DNA of 64,000 nucleotides from Erythroxylum novogranatense (GCA_029891385.1 CM057227.1:57165567-57229566); one strand, 5' to 3'. Shown: positions 23,405 through 35,390, numbered from the stretch's first letter. The notes: generated by a model not told the origin, from the letters alone. Translations and numbers: made by a program.

Positions 23405-24480
23405 TTAAATGGCATCTATACTCTAAACACTGAGTCTCTTACAAATGAGTCCATCTATAACTTAAATACTAAGAAGTTTAAATCTAATGATTCGAACCCA
23501 ACCTATCTCTAGCATTGTCGCTTAGGACATGAAATGAAAAACGCATCTCAAAACTCCATCAAGATGGATTCATTGATTCTTTTAAATCTTTTGATACATG
23601 TTATTCTTATTTACTGGGCAAGATGACAAAGGCCCCCTTCACAGGTAAAGGAGAAAGGGCCAATGAGCTATTAGGCCTTATACATACTGATGTATGTGGT
23701 CCTTTTAGCATATCAGCAAGAGGAGGTTATTTGTATTTCATTACTTTTTCAAATGACTTCAGTAGATATGGTTATGTCTATTTAATAAAGCACAAATCTG
23801 AATTTTTTGAAAAGTTCAAAGAGTATAAGAATGAGGTACAAAATTAGCTTGGCAAGACAATTAAAATATTTTGATCTGATCGAGGAGGTGAATACTTAAG
23901 CCAAGAGTTTAATGATTATCTTAAATATTGTGGAATCGTTTCACAATTGACGCCTCCAGGAACTCCTTAATGGAATGGTGTTTCTAAAAGGAGAAATCGA
24001 ACTCTATTAGATATGGTTCGATCAATGATGAGTAAAACTGATCTTCCAAAATATTTCTGGGGATATGCTTTAGAAATCGGAGCATTCATACTGAACCGTA
24101 TTCCTTCAAAGGCCGTAGAAAAGACACCTTGTGAGGCTTATGTGAAGTGTCCTACTACCGACAAGTTGGCACCCAAATCTGAAAAATGTTTTTTTATGGG
24201 ATATCCTAAGGAAACTAAAGGATATTACTTTTACATCCCATCAGAGAACAACGTGTTTGTTGCTCGAAATGGTCTTTTCTTAGAAAAGGAATTTATTTCC
24301 AAAGGAAACAGTGGGAATAAAGTACAACTTCAAGAAATTCAAGTTTCACAAAATGACATTGAGCCTGAAAAGGAGATCGGAGCAAGCTCACAAGATGTTG
24401 ATGAGCAAGCTCACAAGATGTTGATGAGCAAGCTCACAAGATGTTGATGAGCAGCCTTCAACAACACAAGGCCTACGTAG
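23405..24480 (+). pseudogene. Copia-2 integrase, broken
   Basis: Holds the pre-integrase zinc region (Y-HCRLGH, with TAG where the usual Trp codon stands near 23507), frame changes, then the integrase core at 23623-23847: IHTDVCGPF with the first catalytic Asp and SNDFSRYG with the second. In-frame stops follow, and the region around 23980-24000 reads GVSKRRNRTLL where family members have ERRNRTLL, so the catalytic Glu is Lys. A C-terminal part (24013-24447) with WGYALEIGAFILNRIPSK and CFFMGYPKETKGYYFY ends in a 23-bp tandem duplication that shifts the frame. Integrase inserts the cDNA into nuclear DNA; this copy could not. Confidence 0.9.
24381..24449 (+). repeat. Three copies of a 23-bp tandem repeat in Copia-2 pol
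   Basis: Three perfect head-to-tail copies of a unit starting AGCAAGCTCACAAGATG. Because 23 is not a multiple of three, each copy is read in a different frame (SSQDVDEQ, then AHKMLMSK, then LTRC-stop), which truncates the reading frame. This suggests a recent slippage duplication. Confidence 0.95.
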
Positions 24481-26145
24481 ATCTGATAGGATTCGTCATG
24501 GGCCCAAGAGATATGGATTTCTCGTTACTGATGATGATAATGTGATGCTTATTGATCATAATGAGCCAACAACCTATCAAGAAGCTATGGAAAGTCTAGA
24601 ATCTGCTAAATAGTTAGAGGTCATGAAAGCAAAGATGCAATCCATGTATGACAATCAAGTTTGGACTTTAATTGATCTGTCTGATGGCTTTAATACCATT
24701 GGATGTAAGTGGTTTTTCAAAAAGAAACTCAACATGGATGGAAATGTGAAAAATTATAAAGCAAGACTTGTTGCTAAAGGTTATGGACAAGTTCATGGAA
24801 TTGATTATGATGAAACATTTTCTCCAGTAGTTATGATCAAATCCATTAGAATTCTTTTTTCCATAGTTGCATACTATGATTATGAGATATGGCAAATGGA
24901 TGTCAAAATAGCTTTCCTTAATGGAAATTTACTTGAGGATGTATATATGATACAACCTGAAAGTTTTGTCTATCCTAATAATTTGAAAAAGGTGTGCAAG
25001 CTTCAAAGATCCATTTATAGATTGAAGCAAGCATCGAGAAGCTGGAATCTTTGTTTTAATTAAGTTGTTAAAAAGTTTGGATTCATCAAGAATGAAGATG
25101 AATCTTGTGTTTACAAAAAGGTTAGTGGGACTGTTGTTATCTTCTTAGCTTTATATGTTGATGACATATTACTCATTGGAAACGATATTCCGACCGTACT
25201 GAGTGTCAAGATTTGGTTAAAGAAACGTTTCTCAATGAAAGATTTAGGTGAGGCTGCCTATGTCTTAGGTATTAAGATCTATAGAGATAGATCAAGAAAG
25301 CTTATAGGCCTAAGTCAGAGTACATACATAGATAAGGTACTGAAAAGATTCAGTATGCAAGATTCTAAGAGAGGATTCTTGTCTATGTCACATGGAATCA
25401 AGCTTTCTAAAAAGGACTGTCCTACTTCAAGTAAAGAGCTTGAATGCATGAGAAATATTCCCTATGCATCTGCAGTTGGATTTATCATGTATGCCATGAT
25501 ATGTACTCGACCAGATGTCTCCTATGCTTTGAGCATAACAAGTAGATACCAATCTAGTTATGGTGAGAATCACTGGATAGCAGTTAAGAATATCCTTAAA
25601 TACTTAAGAAGTCTAAGGATATGTTCCTAGTCTATGGAGGACCTGAAGGAGAGCTAGTTGTAAATGGTTACACTGATGTTGGTTTTCAGTCTGACATAGA
25701 TGATTTTAAATCGCAATCAGGTTTTGTGTTCTATTTGAATGGAGGTGCAGTGAGTTAGAAAAGTTCAAAGCAAGACACTGTTGTTGATTCTACAAATGAA
25801 GCTGAGTACATTGCTACCTCTGATGTAGCTAAGGAAGATGTATGGATCAGGAAGTTCATCACTGAGCTTGGAGTTGCTCCTAGTATTGCAAGTCCTATAG
25901 ACCTTTATTGTGATAATAATGGGGCTATAGCACAGGCTAAGGAAACAAACTCACATCATAGATCCAAACACATACTCAAACATTTCCATCTGATTAGAGA
26001 GATCATTGGGAGAGGAGACGTGAAGATATGCAAAGTGGGTATAAATGACAACATTGTCGATCCACTTACTAAGTCTCTTCCACAACCTAAGCATGAGAGT
26101 CATACGAGGTCTATGGGTATTAGATATTTGACCGATTGTGCCTAG
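24481..26145 (+). pseudogene. Copia-2 reverse transcriptase and RNase H, broken
   Basis: Starts in the linker to reverse transcriptase (RRSDRIRHGPKRYG), with an in-frame stop at about 24613. The polymerase region runs 24623-25063 (CKWFFKKKLNMDGN, YKARLVAKGYGQ, WQMDVKIAFLNG), has a stop at 25061, then keeps YVDD at 25154-25165. A further piece (25235-25630) covers the connection and CTRPDVSYALSI. RNase H follows in another frame: GYTDVGFQS, a stop replacing Trp in [23 protein letters not shown] and HHRSKHI. The end is close to the polypurine tract. At least five lesions rule out activity. Confidence 0.9.
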
Positions 26146-26159
26146 TGCAAGTGGGAGAT
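26146..26159 (+). other. Copia-2 polypurine tract
   Basis: GCAAGTGGGAGATT lies directly before the TGTTAG start of the 3' LTR. It is the expected plus-strand primer, and the same core CAAGTGGGAGA precedes the Copia-1, -3 and -4 3' LTRs. Confidence 0.85.
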
Positions 26160-27485
26160 TGTTAGTAGTGTGCCCTAGGCCAATGGGCATATGTGACTTT
26201 TGTACTATCATTATGACTTATTAATAAGATATTATGAGGTATTCTTTTATATATGCATGTATATCGTTTTATGTAATGTGATTTACATTCCATGAATAAT
26301 ATTAGGCTTATGTCATCAAGTATGTGACTTGATAATAAAACCATAAGCTTTATAATACTATTCTAAACTGTCCCTGGTCGATTGTTATTGGTGGAACAAT
26401 AATGAATTAAGGCTAGTATGTGTTTTGATTGATGATCATATTTTTCTGATCATAGATATGAGTTATCAAATCATAAACAAAGATATCTATTAGAGAACAT
26501 ATATTGGACCGACCCACAGAGGGAACACTACATCGTTTCATATCATTAGTGATTCTCAATATGATTTAACTTTAGTCCTCTGACCTGAAGACATCATGGT
26601 TCCCTACATGAGGAATTTAGTGTTTTGATATTAGACTATATTATCTTTAATCAGATAACAAGTAGTCTTATGTTGGACATTAAATAAATCATACGGAGGG
26701 ATGTGAATGACGTAGATAGGATTTGTACCTCTCTTAAATGAGAGGGATATAATTTGGGCCTCTTGACAAGTATGACTGAAGAAATGCATGGCTGTGCTCA
26801 AATGAATTGATGAGGAGTCATCAATGTCGTTTGTTATAATCAGTCAACTTGGGGATCAAGAAACTATGATTAATCAAAGGTTGACATGTACCATGCCTTG
26901 TGATTAATCTTGATATCGTGTTACAAAGGGACTGAGTTTGTAACCATGGTTACAGGTTAAATTGGATTATCGATTCTCATTTGATTTAGGTAGTTATAAT
27001 GTCTTGCTAGAGGCCGCTTATGACTTATGGGCCTTGAAGTGTGATCAAGCCCATTGCCAAAAACAAATGAGCCTACAGGGTCACACACAAAGAGTGATGT
27101 GATCTGGGCTTATTCTATTGGGCCTAGTTTATTAGGCATTAAATAAAAATAAATATATGTGGATATATTTATTGGGCTAGATTGAAATAAGTTGTAGGGC
27201 TTTTATTATATGAGATACAATATGGGCCGAAACTTATTGGGCTTTAATAATTCTAATGGGTTTAGAATTATGATGTTCTTATTCATAATAGGAATAAGAA
27301 TTAGGGTTTCTCTATAAATAGAGAAACTTATATCTCATTAGTAAATGAGGAAAACCTTAGCCACCTTCGTTCTTCTTCCGAGAGATAATTTGTGCGGCGT
27401 TCAAAAGGGTTTTAGAACGTACTAGCACACATTAGCCGCTGCCCGGATCGTTCATCCTCATGTGGATACCGGTAGAGGACGTTCG
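26160..27485 (+). repeat. Copia-2 3' LTR, first piece
   Basis: Matches the 5' LTR from TGTTAGTAGTG to GAGGACGTTCG, with TATAAATA at 27313-27320. The last five bases, GTTCG (27481-27485), are the target copied by Copia-3 and reappear at 37327-37331. The LTR resumes at 37332. Confidence 0.9.
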
Positions 27486-29430
27486 TGTAGGAAAATCCCA
27501 GGAGGTACATCACATGTACCAGGCGCGAAAAACAAAAATTTTTATTACCGGGACCTTCCCGAAGGCCAGGATCTATGTGTCTGTATGAAGATTCAAACCT
27601 GAATAGCCAATAGAGACTATCTCTAAAGGTATCCACGCAGAGATCAGAAAACCTAACCGGGAAAAATTCTTTTGACCCGGGAATAGCTAGAACAAAGTAA
27701 AGGCTGCTAGACCCTACCTCTGTCCTTGGAGAGCTTGAGATTGACTTTGGAACACTTGGAGAAGAAGAGAAGATCCGATGATGCTTAAGGAAGAAGACTT
27801 GAAAATCAACTTTTCATAGGAAATTTAACAATTAAGTTTTTCAACTTCTAATCCTAGCAAAAACCGTCGTCCATCCTCTCCCAAATAAGTCATCTTATAG
27901 TTATTTTAACAATTAAAAATACTAGCCTTAAGATGCTTACAAATGGAGGCTTAATGACCATTCATTAATTAAATGAATAAAGAAATCAAGCTTTGACTTT
28001 TCAAAGCTCTTATCCTCTCATCCTTTCCAACGTCCCACATGCTTATATATATATAATTAATTAATCTTAATTAATTAATATATATATATATATAATTAAA
28101 AAGAGGTCCACCAAACTGGGGTTTGGTCCTACTATCTGCGGCCCCAATCTCAAACACTCCTAAACCTTTCTTAGCAATATTGATGTCGCGATCTCATCGG
28201 GTCATATCCCAATTTCATCGGGATCCATTTAATCCTAATGCTCTCCATTATGGAACTCATCCAATACTATTTTACTGATTCTCTCAAACACTCTTATCGT
28301 GTGACCCTTTAGGTTCCGGTTATGTTGGCCACTTAGATTAACAATTAATCTGAGCAAGTCATGAGCGGCGTCTAGCAACACATCATGACCCCCAATTGAC
28401 CGAAAGTAATTGGTTTGATGAATTCATCACGAACGGATCACGAACCCTTCCATAGACAATTCTTGTGCAATTCGTCCTTTCAACATCCTATACCCCACTT
28501 GGTTATGAGTATGGTCAAAGTGTCAACTCTTACTAGACTAAGTCTAGCCCAGTGATATCGGTTCTGTCTTAGGACTCATTACTTTATATGTCCATGAAGA
28601 CCCTCTTCATGACATAATTATCTCCGCCAGAGACTTAAAGTAATGATCCTGACAAGAGGCCAGGGTATCTCTTCTGCTATCACAGAAGTGATGAATCCTT
28701 TATTGGCTACTCAATTACCTTCGAATACCTCAAGATGTACCCAAGCACCACCCTATGAGTAACCTCTGAAAGGCAACAAGGAATGGAGTCAAAGCACAGA
28801 ATCAATATCCAATATATCCTTGAGTACCTCAAGTCTAAGGATACTTGCACCATTGCTATGATGAGATTATCACTGACATTAGAATAGGACATCCATGTGA
28901 TGATCTCATGGCAGGTCATCCAATGTACTTACTACCGCTAGTAAGCATCCACATGTCAACTCTAAATATCCCATATTTACGCTTTACGAGATCCACCGCT
29001 GATCTAATCAAGGAGTATAACATATGTTATGCGTCCGGATTAATGATGTCCAGTCTCATTAATCCTATGACTAGGGAGAATTTAGATACTGACATAATTG
29101 CACATGATAGCAATCTCAGGATTATGATCACATCATAATTTCCTTCATCCTATGTCATATATCATGGACTTCATTAATTTGATTAAAGATCAATATCAAT
29201 TCATAAAGAACATCAAATAAATGAAACATGCCTTTCTTTATTTATTCATAAAGTCTGTACATGACTATGAACAAAAAGCGCTAAAGGGGATTGCCTTTAG
29301 GGCACTACTCTAACAATCTCACGGTACTGTACACGCATAAGTCGACTTACACGGGTATACAAGTCGACTTATTAGTACCGAACTGGTATAAGTCGACTTA
29401 CATCTTCATACAAGTCGACTTACACCTTCA
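27486..29430 (-). repeat. Copia-3 3' LTR
   Basis: On the sense strand it runs from TGAAGGTGTAAG (29430) to TTTTCCTACA (27486). The first ~95 bases hold four AAGTCGACTT palindromes. TGTTAGAGTAGTGCCC, which is the LTR start in Copia-4, lies about 115 bp inside. An AT-only inverted repeat lies at 28043-28094 and a donor-like GTAGGG near 27715 in sense. Confidence 0.92.
29335..29424. repeat. AAGTCGACTT palindrome array, Copia-3 3' LTR
   Basis: Four copies, alternately flanked as ATAAGTCGACTTAC and ACAAGTCGACTTAT, spaced 21-28 bp apart. The same set is at 37231-37322 in the other LTR. Confidence 0.9.
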
Positions 29431-29445
29431 AATCTCCCACTTGAC

Positions 29446-30198
29446 CTAAAGCCAATCGCCTTGGTATCTAATACCATAAGCGAGTACATGAGAATCAAAA
29501 CTCTTCTGTGACAATGGCTTCATCAATGGATCAGCAATGTTCTGCTCTGTGGGAATTCTCTCGATCGCGACATCACCTCTGGCAATGATCTCTCGAATCA
29601 GATGATATCTGTGGAGTATGTGTTTAGATCGTTGGTGAGACCTTGGTTCCTTTGCCTGAGCAATAGCCCCATTGTTGTCACAATACAACTGTATGGGCCC
29701 ATCCCAGCTAGGAACCACACCAAGTTCAGTAATGAACTTCTTGATCCAAACAATTTCCTTTGCTGCCTCTAATGCAGCAATGTACTCTGCCTCGGTTGTC
29801 GAATCAGCAGTCGTCTCTTGTTTGGAACTCTTCCAACTAACTGCTCCGCCGTTCAGTGTGAAAACATAACCTGACTGGGATTTTGAATCATCCTTATCAG
29901 ATTGAAAACTGGCATCCGTATGCCAGCTCACTTGGAGGTTTCTATCTCCATATATCAAGAAAACATCCTTAGTCCTTCGCAAGTACTTGAGGATATTCTT
30001 GACAGCCACCCAGTGACCCTCACCATTATTCGATTGGTATCTGCTCGTGACACTCAGAGCATACGATACATCGGGCCTCGTACATAACATAGCATACATG
30101 ATCGATCCTATCGCAGACGATACGGGATCGATCCATGCGCATCCTCTCATCTTGTGTCTTAGACACATAGATTTCGAGAGTGTTATCCCATGAGACAT
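29446..30198 (-). CDS. Copia-3 RNase H and connection domain
   Basis: An open frame of 250 codons, the best kept part of this polyprotein. It begins MSHGITLSKSMC in the connection between polymerase and RNase H, has CTRPDVSYALSVTSRYQS, then RNase [14 protein letters not shown] (first Asp), [19 protein letters not shown] (Glu), LYCDNNGAI (Asp) and RSKHILHRYH, ending GIRYQGDWL next to the polypurine tract. RNase H removes genomic RNA during cDNA synthesis inside the particle. Catalytic residues look intact, but it is only the tail of a broken polyprotein, and no start of its own is expected. Confidence 0.85.
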   Translation of the reverse strand: MSHGITLSKSMCLRHKMRGCAWIDPVSSAIGSIMYAMLCTRPDVSYALSVTSRYQSNNGEGHWVAVKNILKYLRRTKDVFLIYGDRNLQVSWHTDASFQSDKDDSKSQSGYVFTLNGGAVSWKSSKQETTADSTTEAEYIAALEAAKEIVWIKKFITELGVVPSWDGPIQLYCDNNGAIAQAKEPRSHQRSKHILHRYHLIREIIARGDVAIERIPTEQNIADPLMKPLSQKSFDSHVLAYGIRYQGDWL

Positions 30199-31087
30199 GG
30201 GAAGAAACCCTCTCTTAGATTACTCCATGCTAAACCTCTTTAGCATCTTGTCTATGTACGATGATTGTGAAAGACCAAGCAACCTCTTCGATCTATCTCT
30301 ATAAATCTTTATCCCAAGGATAAAAGTTGCTTCACCAAGGTCTTTCATCGCAAATTGTTTGACAACCAAATTTTAACTGATTGCAACATAGAAACATCGT
30401 TTCGAGTAATAATATGTCATCTACATATAACACAAGGAATACGATTGCGGTCCCATTAACCTTCTTGTACACACGGTGTTCATCCGGATTTTGTGAGAAA
30501 CCAAACTCTTTGATTGACTCATCAAAACGGATGTTCCAACTCCTGGATGCTTGCTTCAATCCATAAATGGATTTCTGAAGCTTGCATACCTTTTCGCCAT
30601 CGATGGAAGTGAAGCCCTCTGGTTATGTCATGTACACATCCTCGGCCAGATTTCCATTAAGGACAGTTGTCTTCACATCCATTTGCCATATCTCATAATC
30701 ATAATGAGCGGCAATGGCTAGGAGTATCCTAATGGATTTAAGCATTGCTACGGGGCTGAAGATCTCGTTATAGTCAACTCCTTGTCTTTGATGAAATCCT
30801 TTGGCCACAAGCCTTGCTTTATAAGTAATCACATTACCATCCACATCGATTTTCTTCTTAAAAACCCATTTGCACCCTATAGATTTTATCCCTTCAGGTG
30901 CATCAACCAAAGTCCATACTTGGTTTTGGTACATGGAATCCATTTCAGCTTTCATGGCACAAAGCCATTTTTCAAACTCTGAACTTTTCAGAACCTCTTC
31001 ATAGGTAGTAGGCTCATCATCTTCTATGAGCATTACGTCATTCTGTTCACTTACGAGAAATCCATATCTCTAAAGAACAGTCGTATC
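30199..31087 (-). pseudogene. Copia-3 reverse transcriptase, broken
   Basis: Reading in sense from 31033: MLIEDDEPTTYEEVL, the polymerase motifs CKWVFKKKIDVDGN, YKARLVAKGFHQ and WQMDVKTTVLNG, then a stop at about 30623 in YMT-PEGF where family members have a Gln codon. The frame continues KVCKLQKSIYGLKQASRSW and YVDD (complement of about 30413-30424), then shifts after ILLLETM and stops at 30332. A last piece leads into RNase H. Reverse transcriptase copies genomic RNA in the particle; at least one stop and one shift inactivate it. Confidence 0.9.
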
Positions 31088-32314
31088 CTACTTGACCTCT
31101 GAACTTCGTGTGTAGTAGAAGGTTGAATCACACTTCATCGAATGAGTGATAGCCTCGAGTTCGAGCAGCTTGATCTGCGCTGTTTGAGCATCTTGAACTT
31201 CTTCAAGTTCGACTTTGCTCCCACTGTCCTCTTGCAGAAGAAACTCTTTCTCTAAAAAAACAGCAAGCTTTGAAACAAACACCTTTTGTTCCTCAGCAAG
31301 GTAGAATTGATATCCCATGGTCTCTTTAGGATATCCGACAAACAAACACTTGTCTGACTTTGCTTCAAGCTTATCTGACTGATTCCGCTTCACGTAAGCA
31401 GGACAACCCCAAACTTTCAAATGAGAAAGATAAGGTTTTCTGTTAGTCCACATCTCATATGGAGTAACATCAACTGTCTTAGAGGGAACTCGCTTAGCAA
31501 GTAAACAATGCCTCTAGCGATACCCCAAAAACGATTTTGGTAACTTTGCGAAACCCATCATTGATCGTACCATGTCCAACAAGGTTCGATTTCTCCTTTC
31601 AGCCACACCATTGTGTTATGGTGTGTAAGGAGGAGTCCACTGAGATAAAATGCCATTATCTCTAAGATAATCCAGAAACTGTTGGTCTAAGTATTCTCCA
31701 CCACGATCGGATCGTAATGCCTTGATACTTTTACCAAGCTGGTTTTTTACTTCATTTCTGAATTGTTTGAACTTTTCAAACGCTTCAGATTTGTATCTCA
31801 TCAGATACAAGTACCCATATCGAGAATAATCATCGATAAAGGTAATGAAGTAATGACAACCACTTCTAGCATGGATGGACATCGGACCGCATACATCTGA
31901 ATGTATTAGGTCTAATACTCCAGTCGCTCGTTCACCCTTTCCCTTGAAGGGTAACTTGGTCATCTTGCCTAATAAACAAGATTCGCATGTGTCATATGAT
32001 TCATAATCAAATGACCCTAAACTGCCACTCTTATGGAGCTTAGCGATGCGTGTCTCATTTATATGGCCCAACCGACAATGCCATAAGTAAGTTGACTTTA
32101 AATTATCTCTTTTATGTCTTTTGGTGTCATTGACATTCATAATTGGATAAGACATATCTAATATGTAAATTCCATTGCATAATGTACCAGTACCATAAAG
32201 CATTCCATTAGAATTAATAGAACAACCATTGCTATTAAAATTCAAATGGAAACCAAATCTATTTAAACAAGAAATGAATAATATGTTCTTTGTCAAAACA
32301 GTACAAAATAACAA
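31088..32314 (-). pseudogene. Copia-3 integrase, broken
   Basis: In sense: STYLWHCRLGHINE (zinc-binding pre-integrase), CESCLLGKMTKLPFKGKGER, core IHSDVCGPMS with the first Asp, ITFIDDYSRYGYLY with the second, and SDRGGEYL. A TAA replaces the Gln codon of TPxHNG at about 31616; the next codons keep GVAERRNRTLL with the catalytic Glu, followed by a shift before VPSKTVDVTPYEMW. The C-terminal part (31453-31088) reads LKVWGCPAYVKR and CLFVGYPKETMGYQFY, ending in a stop. All three catalytic acids survive, but the frame is cut at least twice. Confidence 0.9.
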
Positions 32315-32573
32315 TCATCCAATTAGAGTACAAGCCCGATGGGAGAGACAAAACATAAGTTCCTACGGCTAATGCAGCAACTCTTGCTCCATTTCCAACA
32401 CGCAGTCTACTTCTCCCTTCATGAGTCATCTCATCGTCCCTTAGGCCCCGTGATATCATTACATATGTGTGAGCCACAACCAAGATCAAATACCCAAATG
32501 TTGTGATCGTAAACAGTATAACCTCAATGACATACATACCGAAGTAGTTGAGGCATCGATGCCTTCTTACGCT
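32315..32573 (-). pseudogene. Copia-3 protease, broken
   Basis: The expected aspartic protease reads WVFDLGCGSHIC in one frame, where Copia-2 has WVLDTGGATHIC, so the essential DTG triad is DLG. RVGNGARVAALAVGTYVLSLPSG follows in a different frame (32537-32259). Frame changes on either side mean no continuous protease exists. Its role would have been to cut Gag and Pol apart in the particle. Confidence 0.8.
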
Positions 32574-33368
32574 TCAAAGACTCGAATAGACTTTGCAATT
32601 GCGCCTCCAATGGCCATCTTTACCACAATGGAAGCAAGTTCCTTTCGGGGCAGCTTTTTTGGTCTTCTTCTTGATAGCACTTCTCTTTGGTTTCTTGGCC
32701 TTCTTCTTCTTTGGGTTCTTTTTCTTCTTTGAACCAGAAAAAGAAGCAGCCACCATTAGCACTTGCTTACTATCATTCTTGATAGTGCCGTCATTGCTCT
32801 TGGCAGATTGATCAACTCGTATTGTTGTGGATATTTGGTTCATCCGATAGTTTAACACGAACTGTGAATAACTCTCGGATAATCCAACCAGAATTAAGTC
32901 TATACTTAACTCATAATCCATTACAAAACCTAAGACGGCCAATCTCTCAATATAGCCATTCATCTTGAGGCATCTTGCATGCCAGATGTCCCTCGAGCCA
33001 TCTTTAATGGTGAAGAGAAGCCTTGAGGTCTCGAACCTTTCAGACCGAGCTTGCTCATCAAACAGCTCCCTAAGATGAAATACTATAGTGTGAGCATCCA
33101 TGGACTCGTGCTGCTTCTGCAGCTCTGGTGACATCGAGGCAAGCATAATGCAAGTAGCCATGTCACTGTCCTTTAGATGCTTACGATATGCCTTCTGATC
33201 CTCATCAGAAGCATCGACAACAGGTGCATCTGGAAGTGGAACATCTAGGATGTATCCCAGTTCCTCAGATCTGAGAACAATTCTCAGATTCCTTAGCCAG
33301 TCAAGAAAATTCGGTCCAGTTAACTTGTTGGAATCCATTAGCGAGCGTAAGTTCACACTGGAAGACAT
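32574..33368 (-). CDS. Copia-3 gag
   Basis: About 264 codons. I use the ATG at 33368, giving MSSSVNLRSLMDSNKLTGPN, because Copia-4 gag starts at the same point and an acceptor-like site lies just upstream. The capsid part includes FLDWLRNLRIVLRSEELGY, MSPELQKQHESM and DEQARSERFETSRLL; then a very basic Lys-rich linker; then a CCHC knuckle CFHCGKDGHWRRNC for RNA binding, and a stop after KVYSSL. In intact relatives the frame would run on into protease, so this is the gag part of a gag-pol cut by a stop or shift. It would form the particle shell in the cytoplasm. It is the most complete gag in the window. Confidence 0.88.
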   Translation of the reverse strand: MSSSVNLRSLMDSNKLTGPNFLDWLRNLRIVLRSEELGYILDVPLPDAPVVDASDEDQKAYRKHLKDSDMATCIMLASMSPELQKQHESMDAHTIVFHLRELFDEQARSERFETSRLLFTIKDGSRDIWHARCLKMNGYIERLAVLGFVMDYELSIDLILVGLSESYSQFVLNYRMNQISTTIRVDQSAKSNDGTIKNDSKQVLMVAASFSGSKKKKNPKKKKAKKPKRSAIKKKTKKAAPKGTCFHCGKDGHWRRNCKVYSSL

Positions 33369-33559
33369 CTTCAACCAACCTAAACGGAAAGAGAGAAAGA
33401 ATGTTAGAATAAGAAAAGATGCATAATCATAAGGACTTGAATGATATGCAGAAAGCTCCCACTAGTTTCATAGAATCCATAACCCTCATTACTGAAGCCA
33501 AAGAAACAAGATGACATAATGTCCTAGTGGGTTGATATCCGATATTGCTAAGAATGACC

Positions 33560-33937
33560 TTGGGTTTACCCAACAAGCCACAACTTAGGTCAATCGGTGG
33601 TATCGAACATACCAATTGCATCATCGATAACCGACATTAAGCATGACCTGGGTTTACCCAACAAGCCACCTTATGTCTCTGGAGGTATCAAATATACCAA
33701 TTACATCTTAGACATAACTATCGATCCGTCTTTATCAACTTGTTGATGTGTGCACTTACATTGGGTTATCACCTTTTGATGCGCATACATCGATGTATGC
33801 TACCCAATTCGCCTCGTCCACGCCGACCTTGAGTTTACTCAACAAACTAACGCTTCTAGTGAAAACCAACCCATTAATTCAAAATCACATTTTCATGGTT
33901 CAACATATCCAGATAGAGCGAGCTTGGGTTTACCTAA
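33560..33937 (-). repeat. Four-copy hairpin set in Copia-3 leader
   Basis: Inverted repeats at 33560-33573, 33648-33661, 33829-33842 and 33924-33937. On the plus strand they read TTGGGTTTACCCAA, CTGGGTTTACCCAA, TTGAGTTTACTCAA and TTGGGTTTACCTAA. The third changes both arms together and keeps its pairing. The Copia-4 leader has the same four at matching spacing. Confidence 0.85.
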
Positions 33938-34136
33938 CAACCCAACCCTATAAGAACTCTGGTTCTTACCATATTAATGGAAGGCGTTAGTTTTCATATA
34001 CCGAGGAGGGATTTCAAACTCTAGACTCCAAGCTGAAGGATTATAGTCGCCAGGACTATATGGAATGATTTAGGTTTCATCAATCACATTGAATATTTCC
34101 TTATAATCATCCATCATCCCTCTTAAGCATGTCACA

Positions 34137-34265
34137 AGTCGATTTACAAAGAATGCAAGTCGCCTTATTCCCCTGCCCACGCACAAGTCGCCTTATATCA
34201 TGATACAAGTCGACTTATGGCAAGACCTTGAACAAGTCGACTTATGTCTTGTATAAGTCGACTTA
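34137..34265. repeat. AAGTCGACTT array in Copia-3 leader
   Basis: Six copies of the palindrome or single-base variants (AAGTCGATTT, AAGTCGCCTT), spaced about 20-30 bp apart, upstream of the hairpin set in sense direction. Confidence 0.85.
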
Positions 34266-35376
34266 TCCAACGAAAATTGCTATTATCTCTAATCGGCTAA
34301 TTCCTCAATCCATGTAATCCCAATTCACAATACCAACATACCTAAGGTAATATTTGTTAATTTGATGTACCAATGAACACTTCATTGTTACATGATTGCC
34401 ATATACAGTCAAACCATACAAGAAAAGCTTGAAAATGAGTCATTACTCATAAATATCCAAACAATTCAGGAAACACCAAATTATCACCCTAAGAATCTCT
34501 AGCTAGTCCATACGTTATCAAATTACTTCGGCACAAGTCACAAAAAATTATGACGGCCAAAACAAGCAAGATAATGAAATACACTAACGAGACGCTAATG
34601 TGACCTATTCGGCATCTGAAAATTCTTGGAAAACCAACTTCCAGCAATTCAGTTTGGCAAGCATACTACATCAAGATAACTCATTTTCAATCACATTAAA
34701 AATGGTCCAAGGCATTGGAACTGAAAAATACACATTGAATTATGTCAAGCAAAACAGTCCCAGCAATTTTCACAAAACTGCCAAGTACTACACATTGCTC
34801 GAAATAATCATTGAAAAAATTTCAATAAATTCTGAGAAAATTATACAGGTTACTACATGTTCATAAAATGCTTCATGAATTTTTTCAGGATTTATAGCCA
34901 TCAAAAACTCAGTCAACCTAAGCAACAAAACCGATTCAAAATCTGTGTTCATCAACACAGCTATTCCCAACAGCATAGAATAAATTCGTGAATAAATAGC
35001 AAATCACCTTGAAAACACTTCTCCATCCACATAGACATTCACAAACATCTTAGGGACATGTTGGTGAAGGAAAATCCGAAAAAAAATTTCTAGAATTTAT
35101 TATCGAATTTATACACATGCCTGTTCACAGAATGTGTCACAAAACAGCATCTCGAACCTTAGGGAATAAAATAGCAAAACTATATCAAAACAAATTGATA
35201 AATTCTCATCTTTCACAGACATATTCTATAACATGTTATGAACAATTCTGGGCAGAAAATTTTCGAAAAACATATCCCTATAATAATTCGAAATTTGGAC
35301 AGCATACATGCATCAACGTCAAATTCAAATAGGAAGTCCGACCTAGCTAGGATTTTAGCTTCATACACGACACAAG

Positions 35377-35390
35377 TGGCTCTGATACCA
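35377..35390 (-). other. Copia-3 primer-binding site
   Basis: The sense strand reads TGGTATCAGAGCCA one base after the LTR end CCTACA. This is a perfect initiator-Met tRNA match of plant Copia type. Confidence 0.92.
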
